Source of the DNA: QPIN01 sp965224575
GTDB lineage: Bacteria; Pseudomonadota; Gammaproteobacteria; Methylococcales; Methylomonadaceae
Assembly: GCA_965224575.1 (NCBI GenBank)
Contig: CBDCZQ010000004.1
Coordinates: 121,817-185,816 of the forward strand
Reading direction: 5' to 3'
DNA length: 64,000 nucleotides
Under the pieces are notes generated by a model. The model was not told where the DNA came from, ran no database searches, and saw nothing but the letters and a program-made list of their open reading frames with translations. Both the position numbers and the translations under genes were made by a program. Positions 56,605-63,974 of the stretch are shown here, in pieces. Numbering within the stretch: the stretch's first letter is position 1; every line of letters starts with the position of its first letter.

Positions 56605-57510
56605 TTAATTTTTAATACCCATTAGTTCATCATGGTCTTTTTTCCAAGGCAGTCCTTGCCTTGCACCAAGATTAGTGCAACATAAAGCCCCGGCAGCAGA
56701 GGAATACTCTAAAATAGATAACCAATCTAATCCATCAGATAAAGCTGCTGCAAATGCACCATGAAAAGCATCCCCAGCCCCGGTTGTATCTATTGCTTTA
56801 ATTGGAAAACTAGCAACGTCGCCTGTTTGTTGCCCCCGTTGCCAAATTAATCCTTTTTCACCCAAGGTAATAACTACAGTTGGTGAATTTTCTGAAAGTC
56901 GATTCAAAGCTGACTGTACATCATCAGAAAATTGCAGGGCAAATTTCTCTGAAGCCACTAAATAATCCACCTTATCCCATAATTGAGAGGTACCTTCATG
57001 CATAGACCCAGCATCCAATATTGTCGGTATTCCATTTTTTTTTGCTAATTCGACTAATGCTAAGGATAATTTTGGCTCATGCCCATCCAACAAAATAGCT
57101 TTTGCTTGAACAGAAAAAAAATCTATTGCATCAGCCACTAAAGGTTTTGTAGAGCCTTTATAATTAATTAAAGCTCTTTCTCCATTCGGTTTAACTAAGA
57201 CAGTTGATAACGGCGTTGGTAAACTATCTCTTACAATAAGACCCGTATCCACATTTTCATCAATAAATTCTTGTAAATGCATTTGTCCATAAAGATCCTT
57301 TCCAAGATAGCCTGCAAAAGCAGAACTAAACCCCAGTCTTGATACTGCAATAGCTGCATTAGCAGCAGGCCCTCCGCCACAGGCAGTTAAATTATCAGCA
57401 AAAATCTTTTCATCACTTTTTGGGTGTTTTTCAACAGAGAAAACCAAGTCATAACAAGCATGCCCCACACAGAGAACATCAACTTTTATAGGGGATGAGT
57501 TATTATCCAT
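56605..57510 (-). CDS. PfkB-family carbohydrate kinase
   Basis: A 301-residue ribokinase-fold kinase: CVGHACYDLVFSVEKHP near the start, the substrate-side motif GGGPAANAAIAVSRLG, and the C-terminal ATP/anion-hole motif IDTTGAGDAFHGAFAAAL with catalytic Asp. The sugar substrate cannot be read from sequence. It begins 6 bp after the transglutaminase-like gene and is probably co-transcribed with it. The combination with a transglutaminase-like protein is not a pathway I know. Confidence 0.9.
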   Translation of the reverse strand: MDNNSSPIKVDVLCVGHACYDLVFSVEKHPKSDEKIFADNLTACGGGPAANAAIAVSRLGFSSAFAGYLGKDLYGQMHLQEFIDENVDTGLIVRDSLPTPLSTVLVKPNGERALINYKGSTKPLVADAIDFFSVQAKAILLDGHEPKLSLALVELAKKNGIPTILDAGSMHEGTSQLWDKVDYLVASEKFALQFSDDVQSALNRLSENSPTVVITLGEKGLIWQRGQQTGDVASFPIKAIDTTGAGDAFHGAFAAALSDGLDWLSILEYSSAAGALCCTNLGARQGLPWKKDHDELMGIKN

Positions 57511-57516
57511 TTTTCA

Positions 57517-58101
57517 CTATTGGTTTATTAAATTAATATCTGGAAGATTATAATAAACATCGTCATAAGAGTTATATTTTTCTAAGACAGAAACAATGAT
57601 GGCTAATGGTTCTGGCCATATTTCTGGTAAATCAGCTTCACCTTCTAAATTGATAGAAAAAGCTAATTGTTCTTCTGGTGGTGTAAATTGAGCATCCACT
57701 CCCTCTTTATTTCCCCGAGCATCAATACGATACCAACCATGATTTTTAAGGAATACTGCATTTAAGCCATGCAAACAAAAGGGTGCATCACTATCACCCT
57801 CAACACTTAATCTCTGATAACATAAACCAGCTGGAATATTATTGGCTCTAAGTAAAGCTGCTAAAAGATGGCTTTTAGCATAACAATAACCAGTTTTGTG
57901 AATTAATACATCAGATGCTTTGCAAGTTACAGGGTTTAATTTGTAATCTGAACTATGTTTTATATTATCTCTCACCCATTCAAAACAGTTTTTAGCTACG
58001 TCTTCATCTAAAGAATAATCTGTTGATAAAGATTTAGCCAATGCTTTAATTTCTGGATTGTCCCAATTGATGTATTTTGATGATTCTAAATATTTTTTCA
58101 C
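57517..58101 (-). CDS. Transglutaminase-like (cysteine protease fold) protein
   Basis: A 194-residue protein with the catalytic triad of the transglutaminase-like superfamily: Cys in KTGYCYAKSHLLAALLRAN, His in CLHGLNAVFLKNHGW and Asp in YRIDARGNKEG. No signal peptide or membrane segment, so it is cytosolic. The family includes proteases and amidases; the substrate is unknown. First gene of a two-gene operon with a PfkB kinase; dispersed repeat copy 4 lies 39 bp upstream. Confidence 0.88.
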   Translation of the reverse strand: MKKYLESSKYINWDNPEIKALAKSLSTDYSLDEDVAKNCFEWVRDNIKHSSDYKLNPVTCKASDVLIHKTGYCYAKSHLLAALLRANNIPAGLCYQRLSVEGDSDAPFCLHGLNAVFLKNHGWYRIDARGNKEGVDAQFTPPEEQLAFSINLEGEADLPEIWPEPLAIIVSVLEKYNSYDDVYYNLPDINLINQ

Positions 58102-58140
58102 GTTGATGACCCACTGCCATTAAGTTAAGAGATTATTGAT

Positions 58141-58227
58141 GTAGGTTGGGCTGCCGTCTCTTTGGCAACCCAACAAACGGTATGCTAAAAATGTTAGGTT
58201 AACGGTAGAGCTGTTAGCCTAATCTAC
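58141..58227. repeat. 87-bp palindromic dispersed repeat, copy 4
   Basis: GTAGGTTGGGCTGCCGTCTC at the left end and GTTAGCCTAATCTAC at the right end. Same orientation as copy 3, inverted relative to copies 1 and 2. Confidence 0.9.
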
Positions 58228-58366
58228 GAGAAAGTTGGTCAGCAGATTCTTAAAGAAAAAAGATATGGCAGCACATCCTAATTATTCCCCACTTAAAATG
58301 GTTTACATTAAAAAAAATTATTCAAAAGCGACCTTATTAAAGGTATAGATTTCGCACCAATCTCAA

Positions 58367-59653
58367 CTATTTTATCCATACCAACGCATCCTTAGCCAGT
58401 TCAATTCCCTTCTTATACATACTTTGTTTTTCAGCTTTTTCGATTTCGTCGCCTGCCTGTTCAAGCACTGCAATTGATTCATTGATCGCCTGTTTTTCGG
58501 GTGTAGCTTCAGGCAAAGCAGCAGACAGTTTTAGTAATTCAGAAATCAATTCTTTGCCCAAAGCATCAAAATTATTGGTCTGATTATGAATCCCCCCTTT
58601 ATTTTTAAACTCATTCCTATCACCCACATTTCCCGTTACATTTCCATTAATATTAATCGTTGTCATACTTCTACCCCTCTCTATTAATTGCTCTTTAATT
58701 CGCTGTACTATATCCGAGTCACTGGTTAAACTGGTAATAACATCAGAACTCAGCATTTCACTTTTACCGTCTTCCAGCCAAATACGTTCTGAGGAGTGTG
58801 CGCTGATATTGTCATACGCCTTCAACGTTTCCTTTATATTAATCAGTAACAATTGTTGAAAACTTTCCCTGTCTCTACCCATAACTTTTAAGCTCAAAAT
58901 ATTATTAGGCATTTCAATTATGGCTTGGGTTTCATTATTGCCATAAAAATGTAAAACTGCCCCAGTGCGCCATAAATTCTGTGTTTTTAATAAATGTGGT
59001 TCAAGATAGGTGGCTAACTTAAAGAAAAAATCACTGGGTTTATTAACCAATTCTACTTCAATTAATAACGTGGCTTTATTATCACTTTGCAATAAATGAT
59101 CGTATTCATTAGACAATAAGACTAATTCTTCTGGCTCATCCAGACGGGTTGCTAAGGGCAATAACAATTCATCATGACGTTTATGATAAGGCATTGCCCA
59201 ACGATAATTAATTAAAATCCGTTTTAATACTTCCGCCCCTTTGCTGGTATATAACAATCCCTCTTTATCAGCTGATTCTCCCTTTTTTATTTCGCCCTGC
59301 TCGTCAATAAAGTGTGGCTCACCTATCGACAATGCCTTCTCAATAATGTCCTGTGTTAATACTCCGTGATTATTAACAGCGGAATAATTATTAATTAACC
59401 GATACACCCCATAAGTGAGCCAGTGCTTCTGGTTTATCCAGATAAAATCATCCTCAACGTCTTCATTGTCTTTTAATGGACGTTCGGGAAAAATGTAACC
59501 GTAATTATTAGCAATTCTAAAAATACGGACACTATCCTCAGCCAAAAAAACATCTTGTAGCTCTGAAACTAACTGTTGATGAGTAATAAAAGGTTGTTGA
59601 TCTTTTTCTAATTGCTCTGAAATTTCTTTGACCGCATTAACACCCTTGGTCAT
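58367..59653 (-). CDS. C-terminal half of a split Roc/COR-type protein
   Basis: A 428-residue frame immediately after the Roc-GTPase frame. The first 250 residues look like a COR region (EKDQQPFITHQQLVSELQDVF; GLLYTSKGAEVLKRILINYRWAMPYH; LWRTGAVLHFYGNNETQAIIEMP). At about 328-355 is a repetitive beta-like segment (TININGNVTGNVGDRNEFKN) followed by a helical C-terminus (about 365-428), a tail plan also seen in bacterial STAND-type and conflict proteins. The ATG has no ribosome binding site and its frame stays open upstream past the end of the first gene, so it is probably part of one gene broken by a frameshift. Confidence 0.75.
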   Translation of the reverse strand: MTKGVNAVKEISEQLEKDQQPFITHQQLVSELQDVFLAEDSVRIFRIANNYGYIFPERPLKDNEDVEDDFIWINQKHWLTYGVYRLINNYSAVNNHGVLTQDIIEKALSIGEPHFIDEQGEIKKGESADKEGLLYTSKGAEVLKRILINYRWAMPYHKRHDELLLPLATRLDEPEELVLLSNEYDHLLQSDNKATLLIEVELVNKPSDFFFKLATYLEPHLLKTQNLWRTGAVLHFYGNNETQAIIEMPNNILSLKVMGRDRESFQQLLLINIKETLKAYDNISAHSSERIWLEDGKSEMLSSDVITSLTSDSDIVQRIKEQLIERGRSMTTININGNVTGNVGDRNEFKNKGGIHNQTNNFDALGKELISELLKLSAALPEATPEKQAINESIAVLEQAGDEIEKAEKQSMYKKGIELAKDALVWIK

Positions 59654-59667
59654 TGGTTTTTTTGACT

Positions 59668-61032
59668 CTACTCTTGCACGTTTTCTATTTCTTCTTGTAA
59701 CGGAGAAAAACCAGGCGACTTATCTTTATCGGGTATTAAATCAACATTAAAAAAAACTAACTGAAAATTGTCTTTAAATTGTCGTTTCAAGGTATTATCT
59801 CTTCGCCAAGGGGCAGGCATATCACCTTTCCCTGTTTTCCCATAGTGTTCCGCTGTATCACAATGTGTATAAACAATCAGCACTGTCATAAGCTGCTTCT
59901 GCCTGATTCTACCCTGTAAAAGTTTCAACCATGGATCTGGCTGTTCATTAGCTCGTTGATTACAGGCAATAATATAGGTTGAACGAGAGCTAATAAAAAA
60001 ACTATGGGTGCTGTGCATAATCACTTGCCCACCAAAATCCCATAGACTTAAATCAATATGATCGCCTTGCTCATCTTTAATGGCTAAATCTCTTACCTGA
60101 ATACAGGGTGTAGATTTTTCATAAGATACCAACGGTTCATTGAAGAGCTTTTTAACCAGACTGGTTTTACCAGCCCCACCATTACCTAATAAAATTAAAC
60201 GTGCGCTTTGGGTCGTTTTAAGTTTGCCATTTTCTTCAATATAATTTTCGATAAATTCTTGCATTGCCTCGGCTGACTTAGTTGCAAGAATTTCTTCCGG
60301 TAAGGCTAAAAAACCTTCAAAAAATAGTTTGTCTTTATCTGTTTTAAATAGACTTCCGTTAATGCTAGGAGAAAAAAGATAGGTATTCCAAAAGGAATTT
60401 AATACAAATAGTTTAGGGTTTGTGTCAATTTTAAATTCATCTAGCCAAAGAGGCGTATGAATTATAGAATCATTTTTTACAAGTTCTAAAAAATCAGCAT
60501 CCAACTGTTTTATTACTGCGGCGGCGTAGGCGTAGGTAGCGGTGGCGGTGGCGGTGGCGGTGGCGGTAGCAGTGGCGGTGGCGGTGGCGGTGGCGGTGGC
60601 GGTGGCGGTGGCGGTGGCGGTGGCGGTGGCGGTAGCAGTGGCGGCGGCGGCGGCGGCGAAGGCGGCGGTGGCGGTGGCGGTGGCGGTGGCGGTGGCGAAG
60701 GCGGTGGCAGTGGCGGTGGCAGTGGTGGTGAAGGCGGCGGCGGCAACTTTTTTACTTTTTTCAGTCTTAATAAAGTTAACAGTTACAGCCGCAGTTAAAG
60801 CTCTCAACCAATAAAAATAAAAAGTATCTCGCTTAGATTTATTTTTGAATAAATGTTTTTCTAAAGACCAGGCTGTTCTTAATGCTGTTCTAGTGGCAAA
60901 AGCAACTATTTTTTGTTTATCGTATTTCCCTAGTTCACCCTTAATTATTTCTCTTAATTGCTCCCTACCCTTTTGGGTTTTAATCTTTAGATCTAAAGGA
61001 ATAATAGGTAGATTAGCCGATGATTCAGACAC
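59668..61032 (-). CDS. Roc-family GTPase (N-terminal half of split Roc/COR protein) with Ala-Thr repeat
   Basis: A 454-residue protein starting at a GTG with TAGGA upstream. A helical region (1-95) is followed by a low-complexity stretch of Ala and Thr dipeptides (about 96-172), then a Roc GTPase domain: P-loop LLGNGGAGKTSLVKKL near 280, switch segment LSLWDFGGQVIMHSTHSFF near 330, and THCD near 390 as the base-recognition motif. It stops at SPLQEEIENVQE, exactly where a COR domain should start; the COR-like part is in the next frame 14 bp on. Roc/COR proteins act as regulatory switches; a role in phage defence or cell death is possible but only inferred from the tail of the partner frame. 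Confidence 0.82.
   Translation of the reverse strand: MSESSANLPIIPLDLKIKTQKGREQLREIIKGELGKYDKQKIVAFATRTALRTAWSLEKHLFKNKSKRDTFYFYWLRALTAAVTVNFIKTEKSKKVAAAAFTTTATATATAFATATATATATAAFAAAAAATATATATATATATATATATATATATATATATATATYAYAAAVIKQLDADFLELVKNDSIIHTPLWLDEFKIDTNPKLFVLNSFWNTYLFSPSINGSLFKTDKDKLFFEGFLALPEEILATKSAEAMQEFIENYIEENGKLKTTQSARLILLGNGGAGKTSLVKKLFNEPLVSYEKSTPCIQVRDLAIKDEQGDHIDLSLWDFGGQVIMHSTHSFFISSRSTYIIACNQRANEQPDPWLKLLQGRIRQKQLMTVLIVYTHCDTAEHYGKTGKGDMPAPWRRDNTLKRQFKDNFQLVFFNVDLIPDKDKSPGFSPLQEEIENVQE
60517..60744. repeat. Hexanucleotide (GGTGGC)n microsatellite in the Roc gene
   Basis: An array of GGTGGC units (GCCACC on the coding strand, Ala-Thr) with interruptions GGTAGC, AGTGGC and GGCGAA. 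The longest pure run is nine units at 60577-60630; another four at 60541-60564. In an AT-rich genome this G/C-rich array is striking. Unit gain or loss keeps the frame, so it would change the length of the Ala-Thr linker rather than switch the gene off. Confidence 0.95.
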
Positions 61033-61435
61033 GTTTTTTCCTACTGTAAGAAATAATTGAATAAAGTATACAGGAGGCTACATTATTTTTAATAGCTTAA
61101 GGATACAAATAAAGGGGGAAAAGTATAATTTATGTTTGGAATATCAAGGTTATATATGACCTGCCCAAAATAATAGCAGATAGATTCGTACTTTCATATC
61201 AACAAATCTAAACACCTTGCAAATAAAAAATAGCCTCCCCATTAACCTAGAAAAAACAGTCGCCGCGACAATATGCCGCGCTTAATTAATGGGATTTTTG
61301 ATATTAGTCAATTGAATATAACTAAATTTGCAATAACCTACTAATATACTGCGCGCGATCACGGATGTGGATTTCTAAATACCCCCCGCTCCAATAGATG
61401 GCGAACACCAAAATACAAGGCGATAGGATGTCTAA
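61033..61435. other. Divergent intergenic region upstream of feoAB
   Basis: Between the divergent Roc GTPase and Feo genes. It contains a 56-bp imperfect palindrome (61238-61293; CCCATTAA ... TTAATGGG) and, near 61358-61380, a piece CACGGATGTGGATTTCTAAA that also occurs in the 44-kb palindrome (reverse strand) and partly near 28845. No convincing Fur box could be read by eye. Confidence 0.5.
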
Positions 61436-62467
61436 ATGAAAATTAACTTAAAAGATATGAATGTTGGTGACACAGGCCGTGTCGTTGGGTTTGATAAAAG
61501 TTTCTTACCTTATCGACAAAAAATACTGGCGATGGGGCTGACACCGGGAACTGAATTTATAGTTATCCGCATTGCTCCTTTAGGTGATCCAATTGAGATT
61601 AGGGTACGTGGAACTGACCTAAGCCTCCGCCAAAATGAAGTTTCTGCAATACAGATAGAACGATTAGAGCGCCAAGCTGAAACTCAAAAAACTGATTCAT
61701 TTATAGAGGAAGTAACAGTTGCGGTAATTGGCAATCCCAATTGCGGTAAAACAACATTATTTAATGGACTAACAGGCTCCAGACAACATGTTGGTAACTG
61801 GGCAGGGGTCACCGTAGAACAAAAAACAGGACAATATCGTTATGATAATAAAGTGATCAAAATTGTTGATTTACCGGGTATCTATAGCCTTGATGTTAAC
61901 GACCATTCAACGTCTCTGGATGAAAAAGTCGCAAGAGATTTTATGCTTTCACAAAAAGCTGACTTGATCATCAATATTGTTGATACGACCCATCTTGAGC
62001 ATAATCTCTACCTCACCATGCAATTGCTTGAAATGCGTATTCCTATGGTTGTTGTACTTAATAATATGGACGATGCAACAGGTCGAGATATTAAAATTGA
62101 TACTGATGAAATAGCTCGAAGGTTAATGTGTCCCCTAGTTTCTTTAGTCGCAACACAAACAAAGGATCTGAACGAACTAAAATCGACAATCAATCAACTA
62201 GTGGAAACAAAGAAGCTATCATCTACACCCGTTAAATACCCAAAAGAAATTGAATTTGCTATTGATCAATTAACGCCACTAATTGAGCAACAATTAGATG
62301 ACAAATCTATCAATCCAAAATGGGTTGCAGTAAAACTGCTAGAAAAAGATGGTTTTGCCATGAATCTAGCGAATGAAGCATTACTAAATTCAGCTGATGA
62401 TCACTATCAAGCTATCGAAAAAAAAACAGGAGAAGAAGCTGATATTTTAATTGTCGATAGTCGCTAG
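61436..62467 (+). CDS. feoB: FeoA domain fused to FeoB GTPase domain, truncated by a 7-bp duplication
   Basis: Start of a ferrous iron transporter. Residues 1-80 are FeoA (SH3-like: LKDMNVGDTGRVVGFDKS; MGLTPGTEFIVIRIAPLGDPIEIRVRGTDLSLR). Residues 95-260 are the FeoB G domain: G1 GNPNCGKTTLFNGLTG, G3 DLPGIYSL and G4 NNMD. The following helical region ends at EEADILIVDSR and a stop. In intact FeoB this sequence runs straight on into YSFIN, which is found in another frame 5 bp on. The cause is visible: TAGTCGC is present twice in tandem (62458-62471). Removing one copy restores a single frame to 63974. AGGA lies 8 bases before the ATG. Confidence 0.93.
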   Translation: MKINLKDMNVGDTGRVVGFDKSFLPYRQKILAMGLTPGTEFIVIRIAPLGDPIEIRVRGTDLSLRQNEVSAIQIERLERQAETQKTDSFIEEVTVAVIGNPNCGKTTLFNGLTGSRQHVGNWAGVTVEQKTGQYRYDNKVIKIVDLPGIYSLDVNDHSTSLDEKVARDFMLSQKADLIINIVDTTHLEHNLYLTMQLLEMRIPMVVVLNNMDDATGRDIKIDTDEIARRLMCPLVSLVATQTKDLNELKSTINQLVETKKLSSTPVKYPKEIEFAIDQLTPLIEQQLDDKSINPKWVAVKLLEKDGFAMNLANEALLNSADDHYQAIEKKTGEEADILIVDSR

Positions 62468-63974
62468 TCGCTACAGTTTTATCAATACATTAACCCAAGA
62501 TACATTAATACAGCAATCGGAGGTAGGGAAAAAATTATCAGATAACATAGACAAGGTTATCTTAAATCGTTTTTTAAGTATCCCCATCTTCTTCGGTGTG
62601 ATGTATTTGATGTTCACCTTTACTATCAAATTAGGTCGGGCATTTAAGCCTTTCTTTAAAGACTTTGCTCAGACTATATTTATCGATGGCTCAGAATATC
62701 TGTTAAACCTAATCAACAGTCCACAATGGCTGATTACCCTTATTTCCGGTGGAATTGGTAATGGTATCCGTGAGGTACTAGCCTTTGTACCCATCTTGGG
62801 ATTTTTATATTTATTTATTTCAATATTAGAAGAGTCTGGCTACATGGCGCGTGCAACTTTTGCCATGGATCGTTTTATGCGTGTATTGGGGCTACCAGGT
62901 AAAGCCTTTGTACCATTAATACTGGGTTTTGGCTGTAATGTACCAGCAATGATGGCAACACGCACATTGGAAAAGCCTCGTGACCGTTTATTAAATATTC
63001 TGTTAAACCCATTTATGACCTGCGGCGCACGGTTAGCGGTTTTCACCCTATTTGCAGCTGCATTTTTTCCTGAAAATGGAGGACTGGTTGTTTTTAGCCT
63101 TTATATGATTGGTGTCTGTGCAGCATTTTTAACTGCTATGCTGCTAAAACATACCTTTCTTAAAGAAGAATTCTCGTTAGTGATTATGGAAATCCCCAGC
63201 TACCATATTCCGAAACTGAAAAATGTGTGGATCAATACCTGGACACGGGTTAAAGCTTTTATTATTAGAGTAGGGAAAATCATCGTCACTATGGTGTTGA
63301 TTTTGCATATACTCAGCAGCTTAGGAACGGACGGTTCCTTTAAGGAGAACAATATTGAAAACTCTGTATTAAGTACTGCTGGTCGCACCCTGACACCGCT
63401 ACTAAAACCAATGGGTATAGACCAAGAAAACTGGCCAGCAACAGTTGCTGTTTTTACGGGAATATTACATAAAGTTGTGGTTATTAGCACCTTAAAAACC
63501 ATCTATGCAGCATCAAACCATACAAACCAAAAAGCAGAAAAAAACTTTGATTTCTGGGGTGGTATTAAAAAATCTTTTATGACTATTCCTATGGGGATTA
63601 AAAAAATGCTGGGGATCAATACTTCCACAAAACAAGACTTATCAAAAAGCCCTTTTTTTACTGCTCTGCATAATAATTTTCATGGACAAATAGGTGCTTA
63701 TGCCTATCTGTTATTTGTGCTGCTTTATTTTCCCTGCATTGCAACCACCTCAACAGCCTATAAGGAATCCAGCTCAGGCTGGGCTTTATTTATGGTTGTC
63801 TGGGCAACAGGGATAGCTTATCTTACCGCAACGCTGTTCTACCAACTGGCTAACTTTAGCCAACACCCAAGCCAATCAATAGCTTGGGTAATCGCTGCTA
63901 CCGTTATCATGTTACTGGTTATATTAGGCTTTCGTTATTTGGGTAATCATGAGCAGAGAAAACTAACAAGCTGA
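62451..63974 (+). CDS. feoB: FeoB membrane permease part, out of frame with the N-terminal part
   Basis: The rest of FeoB: from RYSFINTLTQ through the multi-spanning permease. Both Gate regions are present: GFGCNVPAMMATRTLEKPRD with NPFMTCGARLAVFTLF, and YFPCIATTSTAYKESSSGW. About nine hydrophobic segments lie between residues 40 and 500, and the end (EQRKLTS) is natural. The only possible start nearby is the TTG at 62451 inside the previous gene, with no ribosome binding site. So the permease is either not made, made by reinitiation after the stop at 62467, or made only in cells with one copy of the 7-bp unit. FeoC is not seen within the last 26 bp of the window. Confidence 0.88.
   Translation: MSIVASRYSFINTLTQDTLIQQSEVGKKLSDNIDKVILNRFLSIPIFFGVMYLMFTFTIKLGRAFKPFFKDFAQTIFIDGSEYLLNLINSPQWLITLISGGIGNGIREVLAFVPILGFLYLFISILEESGYMARATFAMDRFMRVLGLPGKAFVPLILGFGCNVPAMMATRTLEKPRDRLLNILLNPFMTCGARLAVFTLFAAAFFPENGGLVVFSLYMIGVCAAFLTAMLLKHTFLKEEFSLVIMEIPSYHIPKLKNVWINTWTRVKAFIIRVGKIIVTMVLILHILSSLGTDGSFKENNIENSVLSTAGRTLTPLLKPMGIDQENWPATVAVFTGILHKVVVISTLKTIYAASNHTNQKAEKNFDFWGGIKKSFMTIPMGIKKMLGINTSTKQDLSKSPFFTALHNNFHGQIGAYAYLLFVLLYFPCIATTSTAYKESSSGWALFMVVWATGIAYLTATLFYQLANFSQHPSQSIAWVIAATVIMLLVILGFRYLGNHEQRKLTS
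62458..62471 (+). repeat. 7-bp tandem duplication TAGTCGC splitting feoB
   Basis: TAGTCGC TAGTCGC followed by TACAGT. With one copy the reading is Asp-Ser-Arg-Tyr-Ser-Phe, the normal FeoB sequence at this point. With two copies the frame shifts by one and meets TAG at 62465-62467. Confidence 0.95.

Noticed and set aside
58141..58227. Possible CRISPR repeat, because the same 87-bp sequence recurs
   Set aside because: Copies are tens of kilobases apart, in both orientations and without spacers; this is a dispersed element.
59655..59690. Programmed -1 frameshift at the A-run before the COR-like frame
   Set aside because: The run of seven A lies after the stop of the first frame, so it cannot serve as the slip site; the sequence ahead of the stop is not a classical slippery heptamer.
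60542..60814. Ala-Val repeat protein on the plus strand over the GGTGGC array, and a Pro-rich frame on the minus strand
   Set aside because: Both are alternative readings of the microsatellite; only the Ala-Thr frame continues into the Roc GTPase domain.
61238..61435. Fur box upstream of feoAB
   Set aside because: No 19-bp match to the GATAATGATAATCATTATC pattern could be read; iron control may exist but is not visible by eye.
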